The notes under the pieces: generated by a model | The model's input: only the letters and a program-made list of their open reading frames with translations | What the model was told of the DNA's origin: nothing | Databases searched by the model: none | DNA from: Sphingomonas sp. | Lineage (GTDB): Bacteria; Pseudomonadota; Alphaproteobacteria; Sphingomonadales; Sphingomonadaceae | Length of the DNA stretch: 6,117 nt | Reading direction: 5' to 3' | Assembly (NCBI GenBank): GCA_030146605.1 | Contig: JASLBO010000388.1 | Location: 1-6,117, forward strand | Translations under genes and position numbers: made by a program | Part shown: piece after piece, positions 4,504-6,117 of the stretch | Layout: each line of letters opens with the position of its first letter | Numbering within the stretch: the first letter of the stretch is position 1

Positions 4504-6117
4504 ATGATTTCGACAGAGGCAGCAGTGCGCGCGCCCTCGATCAACTCGGCCCCGGGCAGAACTTTGCCCCATCGGCGGGACATCGATGGCCTGCGGTGCG
4601 TGGCGGTGACCGCGGTGGTATTCTATCACGCGGGCCTCTGGCCGCTGCGCTCCGGCTATGTCGGCGTCGACATCTTCTTCGTCATCTCCGGCTTTCTGAT
4701 CGGCGGCATCCTGAACCGCGAGATTCGCGGCGGGAATTTCTCGTTCAGCAGATTCTACGCGCGCCGGGCCAAGCGCATCCTCCCCGCCTTGTTTGCGGTC
4801 ACCCTCTTCGTGTGTCTCGCGGCGCCGCTCCTGATGGGTGCGCGCGAGTTGCGCCAGACCGCGATCAGCGCTGCATCCGCGCTCGTCGGCGTCTCGAATT
4901 TCTATTTCTGGTGGGAGACCAACTACTTCTCCCCTGACGCCCATTTGAATCCCCTCCTGATGACCTGGTCGCTCGGCGTGGAAGAGCAATTCTATTTGTT
5001 CTTCCCGCTGGTTCTGATCGTTCTCGGGCGCTGGCGCGCTAGGGTCACTATCGCTGCGCTGGCAATTCTGTCGATCGTGTCGGCCGTGGTGTGCATCCTC
5101 GTCACGGCCCGCAACCCGACTATGGCATTCTATCTGCTGCCGATGCGCGCGTGGGAGCTCGGCGCCGGCGCGCTGCTGGCATTGGCGGCACAGCATTTCC
5201 CGATTCGAGCCGGGCAGCGCGAACACGAGATCCTTGGCTGGGCGGGGCTGATCGCCATTCTGGCGGCGTGCATGGTGTTCTCCGACAGCACGCCGTTTCC
5301 CGGAACTGCTGCCATCCTGCCCGTCATCGGCACCATGGCGCTGCTCTTCGCCGATCGCAGCTGGGCCAACCGGCGGCTTCTCTCGGCGCCGCCGATGATC
5401 TTTATCGGGTTGCTTTCCTATAGCTGGTACCTCTGGCACGCACCGCTGATGGCGTTGACCCGGCTTGCTGCGTTCGGCGAGGCGAGCACGTGGATGCTGT
5501 GCGGCGTGGCGATCGTCGCGCTGGGATGCGCCTATCTATCGTGGCGCTTCGTCGAGCAGCCATTCCGGCTCAGCAAGGCTCCGTCCCGATCGATGCTCCT
5601 TCGGTATGGAATGGCTCTGTGCGTCGCCATCGCATTGTCGGTCTCGCTGGCGAAACTGGACCGGTTTGTGCCGCGTTTGAGCCCCGACGCTAACGCGGTC
5701 GAGAATATGCTAGCTGGCGGGCGCAGCAACCCCTGCCTCGTCGGTTATGGCGAGACCGTGCCGAGAACGCAGGGAGGGTGTCGAGGCGCCGATCCTCAGC
5801 AGCGGCATATCGTGTTGCTGGGCGACAGCCACGCGGCCGCGCTGGGCGGCGGGCTTGCCAAAATCGCGAGCGGGCAGGGGCTCGTGCTGGATCAATATGA
5901 GAAGTCGTCCTGCCTGCCATTGCTGGGCGCATCGCGTGCGATGATCCGCTATCCGCAACACGCCGCGGAGTGCGCGACCTTCAACAAGAGCGTCTTCGAT
6001 GCCGTAGCCGCCGATCCGCTGGTCAAGACGGTGGTCGTTGCGGGCTTCTGGTCCGCGCCGTTTCAGGGGCCGACGCCCGACAGCAAGCTGGTTTCCGACG
6101 GCACCGTGAAGGCGGCC
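4504..6117 (+). CDS. Membrane acyltransferase (Acyltransferase 3 family) with C-terminal SGNH domain, 3'-truncated by window edge
   Basis: Predicted inner-membrane O-acyltransferase of the OafA/YrhL type, which passes an acyl group across the membrane to a surface glycan. The frame is open for 538 codons from ATG 4504 to the window end, so the C-terminus is missing. AGG at 4496-4498 gives a weak ribosome binding site. The acyltransferase domain (about 24-355) starts RRDIDGLR and shows the R-x10-H motif (Arg31 to His42 in FYHAG), VGVDIFFVISGFLI (53-66), FYARRAKRILPAL (84-96), TWSLGVEEQFYLFFP (154-168) and SYSWYLWHAP (305-314), with about ten hydrophobic helices. After a last helix (about 366-383) an SGNH-like domain begins, with block I LLGDSHAAALGG (438-449, Ser442 the predicted nucleophile). 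The later Asp-x-x-His block would lie beyond the window. The divergent sugar transferase suggests exopolysaccharide as the acceptor; lipopolysaccharide or another glycan is equally possible. Acetyl is the commonest acyl group in this family, but the specificity is not readable. Confidence 0.94.
   Translation, partial: MISTEAAVRAPSINSAPGRTLPHRRDIDGLRCVAVTAVVFYHAGLWPLRSGYVGVDIFFVISGFLIGGILNREIRGGNFSFSRFYARRAKRILPALFAVTLFVCLAAPLLMGARELRQTAISAASALVGVSNFYFWWETNYFSPDAHLNPLLMTWSLGVEEQFYLFFPLVLIVLGRWRARVTIAALAILSIVSAVVCILVTARNPTMAFYLLPMRAWELGAGALLALAAQHFPIRAGQREHEILGWAGLIAILAACMVFSDSTPFPGTAAILPVIGTMALLFADRSWANRRLLSAPPMIFIGLLSYSWYLWHAPLMALTRLAAFGEASTWMLCGVAIVALGCAYLSWRFVEQPFRLSKAPSRSMLLRYGMALCVAIALSVSLAKLDRFVPRLSPDANAVENMLAGGRSNPCLVGYGETVPRTQGGCRGADPQQRHIVLLGDSHAAALGGGLAKIASGQGLVLDQYEKSSCLPLLGASRAMIRYPQHAAECATFNKSVFDAVAADPLVKTVVVAGFWSAPFQGPTPDSKLVSDGTVKAA

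Noticed and set aside
3964..5439. 491-codon open frame on the minus strand opposite the acyltransferase gene
   Set aside because: It is antisense to a clear acyltransferase and runs through the gap into the sugar transferase. The product is rich in Arg, Gln, Asp and Pro with no domain, as expected from the opposite strand of a GC-rich gene.

Overview
This 6.1 kb, GC-rich window looks like chromosomal DNA from an alphaproteobacterium, most probably a sphingomonad (Sphingomonas or a close relative). The reasons are the codon bias, the SleB-type wall hydrolase with an alanine-rich linker, the short PilZ protein and the ExoY-like sugar transferase. This placement comes from family recognition by eye, not from a database search. 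I saw no tRNA, rRNA, CRISPR array, insertion sequence or phage gene.

Layout. Bases 1-984 (+) hold the 3' part of a cell wall hydrolase gene whose start lies outside the window. It converges with, and overlaps by 23 bp, a minus-strand gene (962-2353) for a secreted lipoprotein with a Calx-beta-like segment and a GH16 glycanase domain. A 109 bp gap with three inverted repeats follows. Next come a minus-strand PilZ gene with a C-terminal membrane anchor (2463-2936) and a doubtful 57-codon ORF whose stop overlaps the PilZ start as ATGA (2933-3106). A small plus-strand gene for a single-helix membrane protein (3139-3327) faces a minus-strand ExoY-type sugar transferase (3332-3994) with only 4 bp between the stops. 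About 500 bp without a convincing gene (3995-4503) separates the divergent sugar transferase from a plus-strand membrane acyltransferase with an SGNH domain, which starts at 4504 and runs off the right edge. The acyltransferase frame stays open to base 6117.

How the genes may work together. The sugar transferase would load the first sugar phosphate onto undecaprenyl phosphate. The acyltransferase would transfer acyl groups onto a surface glycan, the GH16 lipoprotein could trim such a glycan outside the inner membrane, and the PilZ protein could make some step respond to c-di-GMP. This suggests the edge of an exopolysaccharide locus, but polymerase, flippase and export genes are not in view, so the link is an inference.

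The least explained part is the gap at 3995-4503. It holds a strong intrinsic-terminator-like hairpin on the plus strand (4304-4325), an upstream segment that could pair with one arm of that hairpin, an 11-bp repeat with a palindromic core present twice 146 bp apart, and a 10-bp perfect palindrome. It may encode a small RNA or a regulated leader of the acyltransferase gene. I found no previously undescribed system that I could defend with confidence.
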